A DNA stretch of 64,000 bases from G963702155 sp963702155 (GCA_963702155.1 OY969717.1:620001-684000), one strand, 5' to 3'; shown: positions 20,966 through 31,833, counted from the stretch's first letter. The notes: a model not told the origin generated them from the letters alone. A program made the numbers and translations.

Positions 20966-21986
20966 GGACATCATAAGCATCAATAATTTTTCCAACCAGA
21001 GGATGGCGGACAACATCTTTATTTTCAAACTTCATAAATTTAATTTCATCAATATTTTCAAGCGCATCTTGTGCATCTTTAAGACCAGACTTTATACCAC
21101 GCGGTAAATCCGTCTGACTAACATCTCCGGTCACCACCATGCGCGATGCCTCCCCCATACGGGTTAGAAACATTTTCATTTGTGTTGTGGTTGTGTTCTG
21201 CGCTTCATCTAAAATGACAAACGCATTACTAAGCGTACGCCCGCGCATAAAGGCAAGCGGCGCAATCTCCAAATCTCCGGTTTCCATCTTTTTATTAACA
21301 AGTTCAAGCGGCAACATATCTTGTAAGGCATCATAAATTGGCCGTAAATAAGGATCGACCTTTTCCTTCATATCGCCGGGCAAAAAACCAAGCCGCTCTC
21401 CGGCCTCTAAAGCAGGCCGACAAAAAATCAACCGCTCTACCGCGCCCTCCAGATACATCGACACACCGCACGCAACAGCCAAGTAAGTTTTTCCCGTTCC
21501 AGCAGGTCCAAGTCCAAAAACCATAGGGTTTTTACGGATCGTTTCAATATATTTTGCCTGATTGGGGGAACGCGGAACAATACTCTTTTTCTTTGTTCTA
21601 ATAACCGTTTTTTCGCCGCTACCCGAAAAACCTTTTTTATCGTTGTTGTTGTCTTTAAAGGATTTTTTATCCTTGCTCATACCGTCTCCTGCACTTTTTA
21701 ATGTCTCATCTGTGGCCGCATTATCATTTTCTCGAAAACGTATCGCCGCATCAATATCGGCAATACCTATATCTTTGTCTTTTAATAGTTTTTCCCAAAG
21801 AAATAACAGGATTTCCTCGGCTTTATCCACTGCATTATCCCCACCAGCAATAGTGAGAATGTTACCCCGATCAGCAATCGAAACACCAAGCTTTTTCTCG
21901 ATATGTTGAAGATGGGAATTATATTCACCAAAAAAAGCGCCAAGATATGATGCGTCATCAAATGTCAAAGTGACCGAATGCGGCAA
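20955..21986 (-). CDS. phoH: PhoH-like ATPase (YbeZ)
   Basis: 343-residue PhoH/YbeZ protein, thought to act with YbeY in RNA processing. It has a KH-like N-terminal part, a low-complexity basic linker (residues 95-135), the Walker A GPAGTGKTYLA at residues 160-167, and Walker B VILDEAQNTT. The start appears to be TTG at 21986 preceded by AAAAGGA. It lies directly upstream of ybeY and downstream of miaB. Confidence 0.94.
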   Translation of the reverse strand: MPHSVTLTFDDASYLGAFFGEYNSHLQHIEKKLGVSIADRGNILTIAGGDNAVDKAEEILLFLWEKLLKDKDIGIADIDAAIRFRENDNAATDETLKSAGDGMSKDKKSFKDNNNDKKGFSGSGEKTVIRTKKKSIVPRSPNQAKYIETIRKNPMVFGLGPAGTGKTYLAVACGVSMYLEGAVERLIFCRPALEAGERLGFLPGDMKEKVDPYLRPIYDALQDMLPLELVNKKMETGDLEIAPLAFMRGRTLSNAFVILDEAQNTTTTQMKMFLTRMGEASRMVVTGDVSQTDLPRGIKSGLKDAQDALENIDEIKFMKFENKDVVRHPLVGKIIDAYDVHEG

Positions 21987-22042
21987 TATAAAAATCCTTT
22001 TATAATGATTATACCATTGAATTAATTAAAAAATCAGAAACG

Positions 22043-23434
22043 TCACTCAGCAGCATGAACCAAACCATCTTGAACCACAATTTGACCCGTCAAGGATTTA
22101 TCATAGCCTTCTTCTATTTTTACATGGACAAGCGAATTCATCAAGCGCTCATGACCTTCAACAAAAACAGATTGACTATAAGGTGAACGTCCAACCATCT
22201 GTCCGGCCTTTTTCCCCTTGCGATCCAGTAAAACACCCATAGTTGTGCCGACACTCCGCTCATTAAAGGCACGTTGCTGCGCATTCAAAAGCCCTTGCAG
22301 ACGCGCCAAACGCTCGGATGATACTTTATCATGTACCAAATTTTGCATATTAGCCGCCGGTGTGCCTGGACGCGCACTATATTTGAATGAGTAACACGAT
22401 GCGAAATCAACCGCGCGCACCAAATTCATGGTTTCTTCAAAATCTGCTTCTGTTTCCCCCGGAAACCCAACAATGAAATCAGATGAAAACGCAATATCTG
22501 GGCGCGCTTTACGCAAATCCGCAATAATATCAAAATAACGTACTGCCGTATGTTTACGGTTCATCGCTTCTAAAATTTTGTCTGACCCGCTTTGTACCGG
22601 CAGGTGTAAAAACGGCATCAGTTTTTCAACATTGCCATGCGTTTCTATTAAATCTTCATCCATATCGCGCGGATGAGAGGTTGTATAACGAATGCGCTCA
22701 ATCCCATCAATCTTGGCCACCTCTCGAATTAACTGCCCAAGCCCCCAAACCGAACCATCCGCGCCCGTGCCATGATACGCATTAACATTTTGACCAAGTA
22801 AGCTAACTTCGATACAGCCATTATCCGCTAAGCGCTTGCATTCTTCTATAATAGCCGGCGCAGGGCGGGAATATTCCGCCCCCCGCGTATATGGCACAAC
22901 GCAGAATGTACAAAATTTATCACACCCTTCTTGAATAGACACAAAAGCTGAAACACCTTGGCTCGTATGCTCTTCAGGCAGAAAATCAAATTTTGATTCT
23001 ACCGGAAATTCGGTATTTACAATACGGTTATCACCATATGCATTTAGGGTTTTCGCCATCATTTCTGGCAACTCATGATAAGTTTGCGGCCCAAAAACCA
23101 TATCTACATAAGGCGCGCGCTCTAATATAAAATCGCCCTCGGCTTGCGCAACACAGCCAGCAACCGCAACCACCATTTGGTCACCAGCTTCTTCTTTTCG
23201 GTTTTTATGCGGCCGAATACGGCCCAGATCTGAAAACACCTTGTCCGTAGCCTTCTCCCTAATATGGCATGTATTTAAAATCACCATATCCGCATCATCA
23301 GGCGTATCAACAGGTTTATAACCAAATGGCATCAAAATATCAGCCATACGGTGCGAGTCATAAACGTTCATTTGACAGCCCCAAGTTTTAATGTAGAGCT
23401 TTTTATCTGCTTTGTTTTTTTGAAGATCAGTCAT
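22043..23434 (-). CDS. miaB: tRNA-2-methylthio-N6-dimethylallyladenosine synthase MiaB
   Basis: 463-residue radical-SAM methylthiotransferase acting on i6A37 of tRNAs. Features in order: N-terminal UPF0004 domain with the three cluster cysteines (WGCQMN, NTCHIREKA, VAGCVAQ), radical-SAM site CDKFCTFCVVPYTRG, and a C-terminal TRAM domain (LDRKGKKAGQMVGRSPYSQSVFV). The length is normal. It is the first gene of the minus-strand miaB-phoH-ybeY-corC-lnt group. Confidence 0.97.
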   Translation of the reverse strand: MTDLQKNKADKKLYIKTWGCQMNVYDSHRMADILMPFGYKPVDTPDDADMVILNTCHIREKATDKVFSDLGRIRPHKNRKEEAGDQMVVAVAGCVAQAEGDFILERAPYVDMVFGPQTYHELPEMMAKTLNAYGDNRIVNTEFPVESKFDFLPEEHTSQGVSAFVSIQEGCDKFCTFCVVPYTRGAEYSRPAPAIIEECKRLADNGCIEVSLLGQNVNAYHGTGADGSVWGLGQLIREVAKIDGIERIRYTTSHPRDMDEDLIETHGNVEKLMPFLHLPVQSGSDKILEAMNRKHTAVRYFDIIADLRKARPDIAFSSDFIVGFPGETEADFEETMNLVRAVDFASCYSFKYSARPGTPAANMQNLVHDKVSSERLARLQGLLNAQQRAFNERSVGTTMGVLLDRKGKKAGQMVGRSPYSQSVFVEGHERLMNSLVHVKIEEGYDKSLTGQIVVQDGLVHAAE

Positions 23435-23621
23435 AGGCTAAAATAAACATTTTTTTTTTAATGGTAGACACATAGATCATAAAACCACCATAAAAATCAA
23501 GTTTTTCCGCAAAAATTATAATTAAATAAAATTTTGTATTTAAAAAAATCTTGCATTGCGTGCGTGGATAAAGCTAATAACTAGGCCTGTATATTACGAA
23601 TAAATTTATTTAGAGTCACAA

Positions 23622-24116
23622 ATGCTTACAATTTCAAAAACCCTACTAAGTCTGGCTCTCATTCTTTTGATGGCATCAACGAATAAGGCAAACGCCTCTA
23701 TATGTTATAGTCCCGCTCAAGCCGAAGCAGAGCAGGGGATCAGAATTCATAGTGAACTCATGGTTATTGGCCTGAATTGCCAACATATGGGTGCGCGTGC
23801 CGGCATGAATCTGTATGGAACATATCGTAAGTTCACAGCTAGTCATGCTGATTTATTTGAGAAATATGAAAATATTATGATGCGTTTTTATAAAAAGCGC
23901 GGCGATGCCAAACCAGTTGCAAGCCTTAATACATTAAGAACCCAAGTTGCTAATAAAATTTCGAACGATGCGGCAAAAATGCGGCCTGATATTTTTTGCG
24001 CCACGTATGCCCCCCGCATCACAAAGGCCTCTACCATGTCTGAAATAGAATTGAGAAAGTGGGCTTCCATGACTTTTAAGTCTCACCCCCTTACATATCC
24101 ATCCTGTCAGGGATAA
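23622..24116 (+). CDS. Exported hypothetical protein, 164 aa
   Basis: The first about 25 residues form a signal peptide (MLTISKTLLSLALILLMAS…ANA). The mature part is helical, has four cysteines (ICYSP, GLNCQH, FCATY, PSCQG) that could form two periplasmic disulfides, and no motif I recognise. Divergent from miaB across 187 bp. The frame has good codon use and a clear start. Confidence 0.72.
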   Translation: MLTISKTLLSLALILLMASTNKANASICYSPAQAEAEQGIRIHSELMVIGLNCQHMGARAGMNLYGTYRKFTASHADLFEKYENIMMRFYKKRGDAKPVASLNTLRTQVANKISNDAAKMRPDIFCATYAPRITKASTMSEIELRKWASMTFKSHPLTYPSCQG

Positions 24117-24176
24117 GATATATTGTTTTTCTAACTTTTGCTTTCAATAGAAAATTATTGCTCTAAACTTAAAAAA

Positions 24177-25640
24177 ATGAGCAATAATTTAAACAGCATA
24201 GATAAACAGGTCGACCTTTACTTTCAGCCGATCTCTGATGCGGTCTCTGACGTAGTATTCTACAGCGTATCTTTAGGAAATGGTTTGGAGCTAAAACTCA
24301 TACTCGTATGGCTCGTGCTGCCTGCACTGTTTTTTACTATATATCTCGGCTTTGTAAATTTTCGTTTTTTTAAGCATAGCCTTTATATTGTAAGCGGTAA
24401 GTTTGACAAAAATACTGATGATGGCCAGATCAGCAGCTTTCAAGCGCTGATGGCCTCATTATCCGGTACCGTTGGTCTCGGCAACATAGCCGGCGTGGCC
24501 GTAGCGGTCAGCGCGGGCGGCCCTGGCGCAGTGTTCTGGATGATCTTGATGGGCATTCTATCCATGTCTACAAAATTCGCCGAAGTAACATTAGGTGTAA
24601 AATACCGGTATCATACCGATCCCAAAAATCCCAAGCGCCTTTCTGGCGGACCGATGTATTATTTGCGTGACGGATTTGCAAAACATAATTTACCTGTAAC
24701 GGGAAAGGTGATCGCCGCAATCTTCGCATTGTGTTGTATCGGGGGCTCAATCGGTGGCGGTAATATGTTTCAAGCCAATCAAGCATTCCAGCAAGTTTAC
24801 AATGTGACGGGCGGTGAAAACGGCATATTTCATCAAAATGGTTGGATATTTGGTATAATTCTCGCCATTATGACCGGTGTTGTGATAATTGGCGGCATAC
24901 GCTCTATCGCTTCTGTATCTGCAAAAATTGTACCTATAATGGGTATAATCTACATGGCGGCTGGTTTGGTCGTGATCGCAATGAATTTGCCGGCACTACC
25001 TGCCGCTTTCGCAATCATATTTAAACAAGCTCTAACATTAGAAGCAGGCTTTGGCGGTTTACTTGGCGGTCTTTTGGTAGGCGTACAGCGCGCCGTATTT
25101 TCTAATGAATCCGGCCTTGGATCTGCGGCAATCGTATACTCTGCCGCGCGCGCAAAAAACCCCGTAGTTCAAGGCATGGCAAGTATGCTGGGGCCCTTTA
25201 TTGATACAGTTGTAATTTGCACAATCACCGCGCTTGTTATTATCCTATCAGGTGCATATTTAAATGCTGATGGTGTAGAAGGGGTGGAATTAACCTCTCG
25301 CGCATTGGCATCTGGCATCGACTGGTTCCCGTATATTCTCGCACTCACGGTATTTTTGTTTGCATATTCAACGCTCATAACGTGGTCATACTATGGGCAA
25401 AAGGCGCTCACCTATCTCTTCGGCCAGAAAACATGGATCGAGCTGACATATAAAATATTCTTCTGCTTTTGTATTATTATCGGTGCTTCGGCCGAACTCG
25501 GCAATATCATCGCGTTTACAGATGCAATGATCCTATCAATGGGGATACCCAATATTATTGGGCTCTATCTTTTAGCACCAGAAATTAAGCGCGATTTAAA
25601 ATCCTATATCGAAGAATTGAAAAGCCAAAAATCAGGTTAA
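24177..25640 (+). CDS. Sodium:alanine/glycine symporter (AGCS family)
   Basis: 487-residue inner-membrane Na+-coupled amino acid transporter with about 10-11 membrane segments. The AGCS signature GTVGLGNIAGVAVAVSAGGPGAVFWM is at about residues 95-120, followed by FAEVTLGVKYR, GGPMYYL and VQRAVFSNESGLGSA. I start at the ATG at 24177 (MSNNLNSIDK); an upstream TTG lacks support. The substrate is probably alanine or glycine, by family only. Confidence 0.93.
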   Translation: MSNNLNSIDKQVDLYFQPISDAVSDVVFYSVSLGNGLELKLILVWLVLPALFFTIYLGFVNFRFFKHSLYIVSGKFDKNTDDGQISSFQALMASLSGTVGLGNIAGVAVAVSAGGPGAVFWMILMGILSMSTKFAEVTLGVKYRYHTDPKNPKRLSGGPMYYLRDGFAKHNLPVTGKVIAAIFALCCIGGSIGGGNMFQANQAFQQVYNVTGGENGIFHQNGWIFGIILAIMTGVVIIGGIRSIASVSAKIVPIMGIIYMAAGLVVIAMNLPALPAAFAIIFKQALTLEAGFGGLLGGLLVGVQRAVFSNESGLGSAAIVYSAARAKNPVVQGMASMLGPFIDTVVICTITALVIILSGAYLNADGVEGVELTSRALASGIDWFPYILALTVFLFAYSTLITWSYYGQKALTYLFGQKTWIELTYKIFFCFCIIIGASAELGNIIAFTDAMILSMGIPNIIGLYLLAPEIKRDLKSYIEELKSQKSG

Positions 25641-25890
25641 AATTCGGCATACTTATTTTATCCACAAGCATTCTCATCGCGTTAAAGCTTTAGACTCTAA
25701 AAAGCCTATGCAACAATTTGTAAAACCAACAAAATTTTATAATAAATTACCCTTGATACGTCCTTGCTTTAATGGCTTTATAAATACCGATCCAAAAATT
25801 TAAAAACAGATCTTTGCTATTTAACATATCGGCAAAGATGCGTCTGTGAATATTGACCGTTATAATTATAAAAACAGGGCCTATAATAAT

Positions 25891-28800
25891 ATGAGCGATA
25901 CGTCAAAACTCTCCGCCATAAAAGCTGAAAACAACAACAAAAATCAAAACCATGATAATAAAAATAGTAACTTTGGTGAGGAAAACAGCTATGACGATAT
26001 CCGCTTAGATAAGGTCGATGCTTTACGTAAAAAACTGTTAAACAAAAAAACAGAAGAAAAAAAATCATTATCATCTTATTTGGAAACGCCTGTTGAAACA
26101 GAAACAGCAAACAATGAAGATAAAGCAAAACAAGAAATAGTCGAAGAAACAGATGTCCTAATTTTAAACCCAAGCAATGCGCAATCTGTCCCACATTTAA
26201 AAAGCAAAACCTTCTCTACGCTTTATACAATAGCTGCAATTTTTACGGCTACATGGTTTATATTTTGCACCCTATATGTTTTCACAAAAGGCATATCTTT
26301 AACGCCTCAAGATTTAGGAGCGTTTCTTGCCGGCGTCTTCGCTCCGCCACTATTTTTATGGATGTTGCTAACCACTATGAACAGACAGCATGATGTAAAT
26401 CATTATGCGGGCGCTTTAAAAACCGAGCTACAATCACTGCTCTTCCCCTCAGAAGAGAACAATAGCCAGATATCTAAAGATGTAGAGCGATTAGTTAGGC
26501 AGGCTGCCGAAGTTTCGACCGCATCTAAAGCCGTGCTCAAATCATTACAACGCGCGCGGCAAGGGCTTCGTGTAGAAATAAGAGATTTTTCAGGCGTTTC
26601 GAAAAAGGCCGAATTCCATATCGACAGACTGGCCAAATCCTTAAATGATAAGTCAGAAAAACTCTTGACCCTTACCGATGAAATTGGCGACCGCGTCGCT
26701 AAAATCGATGAAAAAGCACATAGCGGTGCCGACACGTGGGATCAGGCCACAGTTAAGATTTTAGAACGCGCAGCGGAAATGGAATCAGCTATGGAAAAAG
26801 GCGCGAAAAAAATTCTGAGCGCTGCGGATAAGGCCGGGGATAAATCCAAAGAAATTGAAGAAAGTCTAGAGGGTACTTACACCAATCTTGAAAAGAACAT
26901 TGATACAATCGGTAAAAGATTAAGCAAACTAAGCCTATCATTTGACGGGCATATAGATGATTTAACCGAAGCCGCGAATGGCGTAAATGGCGAAGCCACA
27001 AGGCTTGCAGGTCTAATTCAGGATCAAGTTGAAGATTTGGACGCCGTTACTGAACGCTCAATCGAGGCCATGAACAAATCAGCAGATATTATTGCCGATC
27101 ACAAAGATATGCTGGATAGCGGCGCAGATACAGTAGCAGCACAAGCCGATAACATTGCAAACATTATCACGAGCAGCGTAAATAGAATGGAAAGCAGCGT
27201 CACCCATGTCATAGAAAAAACAGATGGTCTTGAAGAACGCCTCGAAAATAAAACAAAATCACTTGAAAATGTTATATCTGGCATTTCACGCGAAGCTAAA
27301 TCTATAGAACGTATCGGCGATCACGCAGCAAACCAGCTGGGCGAGGCTTTATCTGTCGCCGTTTCGGGTGTAGACACGATCGGCCAAGCCGTACGCAAAT
27401 CTGTTGAAGCATTAAAAGAAGCCTCCGAAGATGCAGAAGACCGCGCGAAAACAATTATTCTCTCATCCGAAAGCAGCATCAATACTATGAATGAGACCGG
27501 CCATAATCATGCCGCATTGATAGAAAAGCTTATGGATCTGCTTGGCTCCTCACAAGAAAAAATAGATGAAATTGCACAATCATCAACATTGCGCGTCAAT
27601 ACACTAACCGAGCTATTGGCAGAACACGACCGCCGCCTTTCTATATCTTCGGATAATCTGGAAGATCGTGTTTATAAAATAAAATCCGTTTTAACTGTGC
27701 CTATCCAAGAGCTGGATAACGCAGTAACCCAAACCGATATGCGTCATAAATCAATAGAAGAAACCCTGGGTAAACGCGTATCTGAACTTGGAAGTGCCAG
27801 CGATAAAGCGGTCAACGCCGTAGATACAATCAGAACAGCTCTAAAAGAACAGGCGCAAGAAATAGCGTCGTTGTCCGGTCAAATATCAGCCGATGCGTTG
27901 ATTATATCTTCACGTATGACAGAAGGCCACGACCATATTTCAAAACATGTAAAAGATACATTGAAACAAATTAACCTTGTTGCTACGGATTTAGATGATA
28001 AAGCAAAATTACTAGACAATATTTCAGAGAATACAACGACCAGAATTAAAAATTTAAGCAAGGATATGTCTAACCAAACCGAACAGATATCATATTTTAC
28101 AAAAACATCTATTGAAGAACTTGAAAGTTTTAATAATATATTCAGCAATAATATAGATATTTTGAAAACAAATACTGAAGGCGCTAATAAAGCTTTTGAA
28201 ACAATAGCAGATGGCATGAGTAAAAATGCACTTGTTATAGAGCCTATCTACGAAAAAATGCTTTCAAGAGCAAATGAAGCAGGTGAAGCGATCAGAAATC
28301 TTAAAGATGGTTTCGAAATCGCAATAGAAGATAGTATTTCACGCCTCACGCAGCTTTCACTTACATATAAAAACAATCTTAATGATATTAAAATTGGATC
28401 AAAGGATACAGGCGCCGTAATCGAAAGCCATATCTTGAAACTCGAAAAGTTCTTACAGACAATTCAACGCGAAGCCGAAACCGCCGCCAATAAGGTAAGG
28501 CAGACAACCGAAGGATTAAATGCGCAATCTTCCGACATTCATTTGTCAACCGATCAGGCATTGCTTAAATTTGAAAATGTTCAGAATACTATCAACGAAC
28601 AATTTCATGAATTTTCTGCCACTGTTACGGCAGGGGTTGCATTGCTGGATAATGCAGGTGTCAACTTCAAAAATAACTTGTCAACTATTGAAGAAAGTAG
28701 CAAAGCAGCACGTCAACACATCCAGACGGCAGGTGAAGAAGCACTCAACCAAGGAAAAATACTGGAAAGCGCATCAGAGAGCATAGAAAAACAAAGCAAG

Positions 28801-29694
28801 ATGATGGCATTCCGTTTAAAACAAAAATCTGAAGACCTTCTTGAAAAAGCAGATAGCACTGTATTCGAACTCAAAAAAGCCAGCGATACATTTTCCATCA
28901 GAGCCCGCGAGGTATCAGAGCAAATGAAATCTTCTTTACGCACATCAGAAAGCTATGGCATTGAATTAAAGGAACAAGCCAAAAGCATCTCAAACGCATC
29001 ACTTGATACTGCAGAGCAGATTTCGAAAGCCGTCTCTATACTAACCACAACTATGGATCAAGTTGGAGATGTTGCCAATGATACATCACTTAAAATTGAA
29101 AACACCAGAGATAGGCTTCAAACAGAATCAGAGCGTTTCCTAAGCGTCTCAAGCGCAGCGCTCGAAGGGGCAAGAGAAGCCGCAATAACCTTCACAAAAC
29201 AATCAGAAGCATTATTTAAGGCCTCTCAAGATGCAAAAGAAGTAACAAAAATGCTTAATAAAAATGAAAAAGAGGCTGAACGCAAAGCCGTTATGAATGC
29301 CTCAAAATTTATAGTAGAAAGCCTCCATTCTTTATCTGTCGATATTACACGGATCATGGAAGGCGACATATCGGAAAAGACTTGGAAAGCCTTTAATAAA
29401 GGGGATATTGCAGTTTTCACACGAAAATTACTCGACCTTTCCATTGAAATGCCCGTAGAAAAAGCGCAAGAAAAATTCAGCCGCGATAATGAATTTCGTA
29501 CGTATGTTTTGCGTTACACTAGGCAATTTGAAGAAATGTTTGAAAAATCAATTGAATATGATCACGGCGCTCTACTTACGACAACCTTGGCATCAAGCGA
29601 TGTTGGCAAACTGTATCACATACTTTGCCTTATCGCAGGAAAGGCATCACGTCTGAAAAATGCGACATTAAATCACCCTTTACAGGCTGCATAA
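25891..29694 (+). CDS. Giant membrane-anchored coiled-coil protein, 1267 aa
   Basis: Acidic Asn-rich cytoplasmic N-terminus (about 105 residues), two membrane helices (about 108-133 and 142-162, a hairpin), then close to 980 residues of almost continuous helical, heptad-like sequence rich in A, E, K, S and D with recurring KAxDxIxxSxE-type units, and a C-terminal folded part of about 110 residues (EFRTYVLRYTRQFEEMFEKS…LASSDVGKLYHILCLIAGKA). The layout, two N-terminal helices plus a long coiled coil, resembles the alphaproteobacterial polarity factor TipN, but I see no sequence motif that proves it. A GTG at 25846 would add 15 residues; the ATG is preferred. The 250-bp gap before it shows no other feature. 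Confidence 0.85.
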   Translation: MSDTSKLSAIKAENNNKNQNHDNKNSNFGEENSYDDIRLDKVDALRKKLLNKKTEEKKSLSSYLETPVETETANNEDKAKQEIVEETDVLILNPSNAQSVPHLKSKTFSTLYTIAAIFTATWFIFCTLYVFTKGISLTPQDLGAFLAGVFAPPLFLWMLLTTMNRQHDVNHYAGALKTELQSLLFPSEENNSQISKDVERLVRQAAEVSTASKAVLKSLQRARQGLRVEIRDFSGVSKKAEFHIDRLAKSLNDKSEKLLTLTDEIGDRVAKIDEKAHSGADTWDQATVKILERAAEMESAMEKGAKKILSAADKAGDKSKEIEESLEGTYTNLEKNIDTIGKRLSKLSLSFDGHIDDLTEAANGVNGEATRLAGLIQDQVEDLDAVTERSIEAMNKSADIIADHKDMLDSGADTVAAQADNIANIITSSVNRMESSVTHVIEKTDGLEERLENKTKSLENVISGISREAKSIERIGDHAANQLGEALSVAVSGVDTIGQAVRKSVEALKEASEDAEDRAKTIILSSESSINTMNETGHNHAALIEKLMDLLGSSQEKIDEIAQSSTLRVNTLTELLAEHDRRLSISSDNLEDRVYKIKSVLTVPIQELDNAVTQTDMRHKSIEETLGKRVSELGSASDKAVNAVDTIRTALKEQAQEIASLSGQISADALIISSRMTEGHDHISKHVKDTLKQINLVATDLDDKAKLLDNISENTTTRIKNLSKDMSNQTEQISYFTKTSIEELESFNNIFSNNIDILKTNTEGANKAFETIADGMSKNALVIEPIYEKMLSRANEAGEAIRNLKDGFEIAIEDSISRLTQLSLTYKNNLNDIKIGSKDTGAVIESHILKLEKFLQTIQREAETAANKVRQTTEGLNAQSSDIHLSTDQALLKFENVQNTINEQFHEFSATVTAGVALLDNAGVNFKNNLSTIEESSKAARQHIQTAGEEALNQGKILESASESIEKQSKMMAFRLKQKSEDLLEKADSTVFELKKASDTFSIRAREVSEQMKSSLRTSESYGIELKEQAKSISNASLDTAEQISKAVSILTTTMDQVGDVANDTSLKIENTRDRLQTESERFLSVSSAALEGAREAAITFTKQSEALFKASQDAKEVTKMLNKNEKEAERKAVMNASKFIVESLHSLSVDITRIMEGDISEKTWKAFNKGDIAVFTRKLLDLSIEMPVEKAQEKFSRDNEFRTYVLRYTRQFEEMFEKSIEYDHGALLTTTLASSDVGKLYHILCLIAGKASRLKNATLNHPLQAA

Positions 29695-29882
29695 GAATAT
29701 AAGCTCAGTACAAATTTACAAACCATATTCATGCCGCTTTAACTATTAATCTGATAAAAAGGAAGATGGGTTTGAAAGTAGGGTGGTTATTTTCTTACAA
29801 AAATGTATAATTCCATCCTGATTTAAATCATTTTTAATCAATAATATAATGAAAACTTTTAACGGCTGCGGATTATCAAAAA

Positions 29883-30824
29883 ATGGATGTAAATTCTAAG
29901 ACTAAGTTTTGTCAGGGTATATCGGATATTTCCGATACATATATGGGCTTCATTATAGACCAGTGGGGTGTCCTTCATAATGGTGAAAAGGCCTATGACG
30001 GCGTTATAGAATGCTTGAAAGAACTAAAAGCCCGCAATAAACATATTATAATTCTTTCTAATTCAGGAAAGCGAGCCTCTGAAAATAAAGAGCGCCTCAA
30101 AAAAATTGGCATTACCCCTAGCCTTTATGACGTCATTCTGACCTCCGGTGAAATGGCATGGCAAGGCATGAAAAATCAGGATGAGGGTTTTTTCAAAGAT
30201 CTCGGCAAAACCTGCTATTTGATTAGCCGCGGTAATGATCGGTCAATCGTTGAGGATACTGGCGTTGATGTAGTTGATGATGTAAAAGATGCAGATTTTT
30301 TACTCATAAGTGGATCAGATGCACCTCAAATGACACTTCAAGATTATGAGCCGGTTTTAAAAGCAGCCGTACGTAAACGCTTAACGGCAATATGCGCCAA
30401 CCCAGATAGTCACGGTGTCATGGGTAAAGGTTTGATTATGGGACCAGGCACACTAGCTGCGAGATACAAGGATTTTGGCGGTGTTGTGCATTATATTGGC
30501 AAACCGCACCAGCCTATTTTTCAGCGGTGCATCAAAATTTTTCAAGAGCAAGAAATTTATCCGGGTCATACAATAGTCATAGGCGATACAATGGCACACG
30601 ATATTCTTGGCGGAGCACTCGTCAATATCGATACATGTCTGGTTAAAACAGGCCTACATGCCAACGCATTTAAAAATAAGGCAACGCCTGCGGAAACCGA
30701 TAAGGCTCTAAACCTAATTATAAATCAATTCAACGGCGTAAAACCAAAATATTTAGTTGATACTTTAAGATGGGGTAACCCATTACCGGATCGAAAACAT
30801 AAAAAACGCACAAAACGCGCCTGA
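29883..30824 (+). CDS. HAD superfamily class IIA hydrolase (TIGR01459 type)
   Basis: 313-residue NagD-like phosphatase. Motif I is IIDQWGVLHNG, where Asp is the nucleophile; motif II is IILSNSGKR; the cap precedes GKPHQPIFQRC (motif III Lys) and VIGDTMAHDILGG (motif IV Asp). The substrate is unknown; relatives act on small sugar or nucleotide phosphates. Starts at 29883 after 188 bp of AT-rich DNA with no evident feature. Confidence 0.9.
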   Translation: MDVNSKTKFCQGISDISDTYMGFIIDQWGVLHNGEKAYDGVIECLKELKARNKHIIILSNSGKRASENKERLKKIGITPSLYDVILTSGEMAWQGMKNQDEGFFKDLGKTCYLISRGNDRSIVEDTGVDVVDDVKDADFLLISGSDAPQMTLQDYEPVLKAAVRKRLTAICANPDSHGVMGKGLIMGPGTLAARYKDFGGVVHYIGKPHQPIFQRCIKIFQEQEIYPGHTIVIGDTMAHDILGGALVNIDTCLVKTGLHANAFKNKATPAETDKALNLIINQFNGVKPKYLVDTLRWGNPLPDRKHKKRTKRA

Positions 30825-30831
30825 TTTAAGC

Positions 30832-31833
30832 TTACTTTGATATGGGTGGCAGCAATACTTCCATCGCAGCTTTTATATCGGGTAAGGCACGCATAGCCGC
30901 TTCCTCACCCTCACGTATAAGCTCTGATGCTTTTTCAAACTCCAATAATCCGATATGCCCAATCTGCGGCTTGATATGAATATCAGGGGGCTCACCCGCC
31001 AAACGGGAACGCGTCATCCGGTCTTGCATTATGTTAAGCGCAGACACCATAACACCAAAAAGGCTGGGGTTATTTTCCTCACGCCTGAATAAGCGTTTTG
31101 TAATACTGCTCGTAAGTTTTTTTTGCGTAGATTGATCCACATCTTTATCATTAAACATATCAAAACCGGCTACCGTGTGATAATTCTGCCCAGGTTTTGC
31201 GGCTTTACCAATAATATCTGCATGCAAATCAACACCAATAGTCATCCGCGCGCCCATAGCTTGACACGGTGACACGGGCACAGGGTTCACCAATGCGCCA
31301 TCAACAAGCAAACGGTGCTCACGCTCAACAGGAGGAAAAACGCCCGGAAGAGCGAATGAGGCTTTCATGGCTTCAATTAATGACCCGTTTCTGATCCATA
31401 CCTCATGACCCGTTACAAGGTCAGCCGCAATGGCCGTAAAAGGCGCCGGCAAGTCTTCGACATTAAGCCCTTCAAAATGAGTGGTCAAAAGACTTTCCAA
31501 ACGCTTACCGCCAATAAGCCCAGCCGATCGTACGCGTAAATCAAGATATGAAAAAATTTTATAACGGTTCAGTGATAATGCCCATTCTTCTAAACCTTTA
31601 AGTTGCCCCGATAAATAAGCCGCCCCAACAACGGCACCTATCGATGTACCCGCAACAATACTCGGTCGGATACCATGACTTTCAAACACGTTTAAAACGC
31701 CAATATGCGCAAACCCGCGCGCCATACCGCCCCCAAGTGCGAGCGCTATCCCGGGTTTAGCAGTATCGTGCCAGCTTTTATTGACCTTGCCACTCGATAT
31801 ATTTTTTTGTGTCTGCTCTTCAAAATCGCTCAT
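30832..31833 (-). CDS. Patatin-like phospholipase, RssA type
   Basis: 333 residues from the ATG at 31833; a longer frame to 31965 would add a hydrophobic leader without family support. The catalytic dyad is Ser in the GTSIGAVVGA elbow and Asp in VDGALVNPVPV, with the oxyanion loop ALGGGMARGFAHIGVL before them. It is convergent with the HAD gene (7 bp apart) and divergent from the MsbA-like gene, with which it shares a promoter region of about 155 bp. Confidence 0.92.
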   Translation of the reverse strand: MSDFEEQTQKNISSGKVNKSWHDTAKPGIALALGGGMARGFAHIGVLNVFESHGIRPSIVAGTSIGAVVGAAYLSGQLKGLEEWALSLNRYKIFSYLDLRVRSAGLIGGKRLESLLTTHFEGLNVEDLPAPFTAIAADLVTGHEVWIRNGSLIEAMKASFALPGVFPPVEREHRLLVDGALVNPVPVSPCQAMGARMTIGVDLHADIIGKAAKPGQNYHTVAGFDMFNDKDVDQSTQKKLTSSITKRLFRREENNPSLFGVMVSALNIMQDRMTRSRLAGEPPDIHIKPQIGHIGLLEFEKASELIREGEEAAMRALPDIKAAMEVLLPPISK

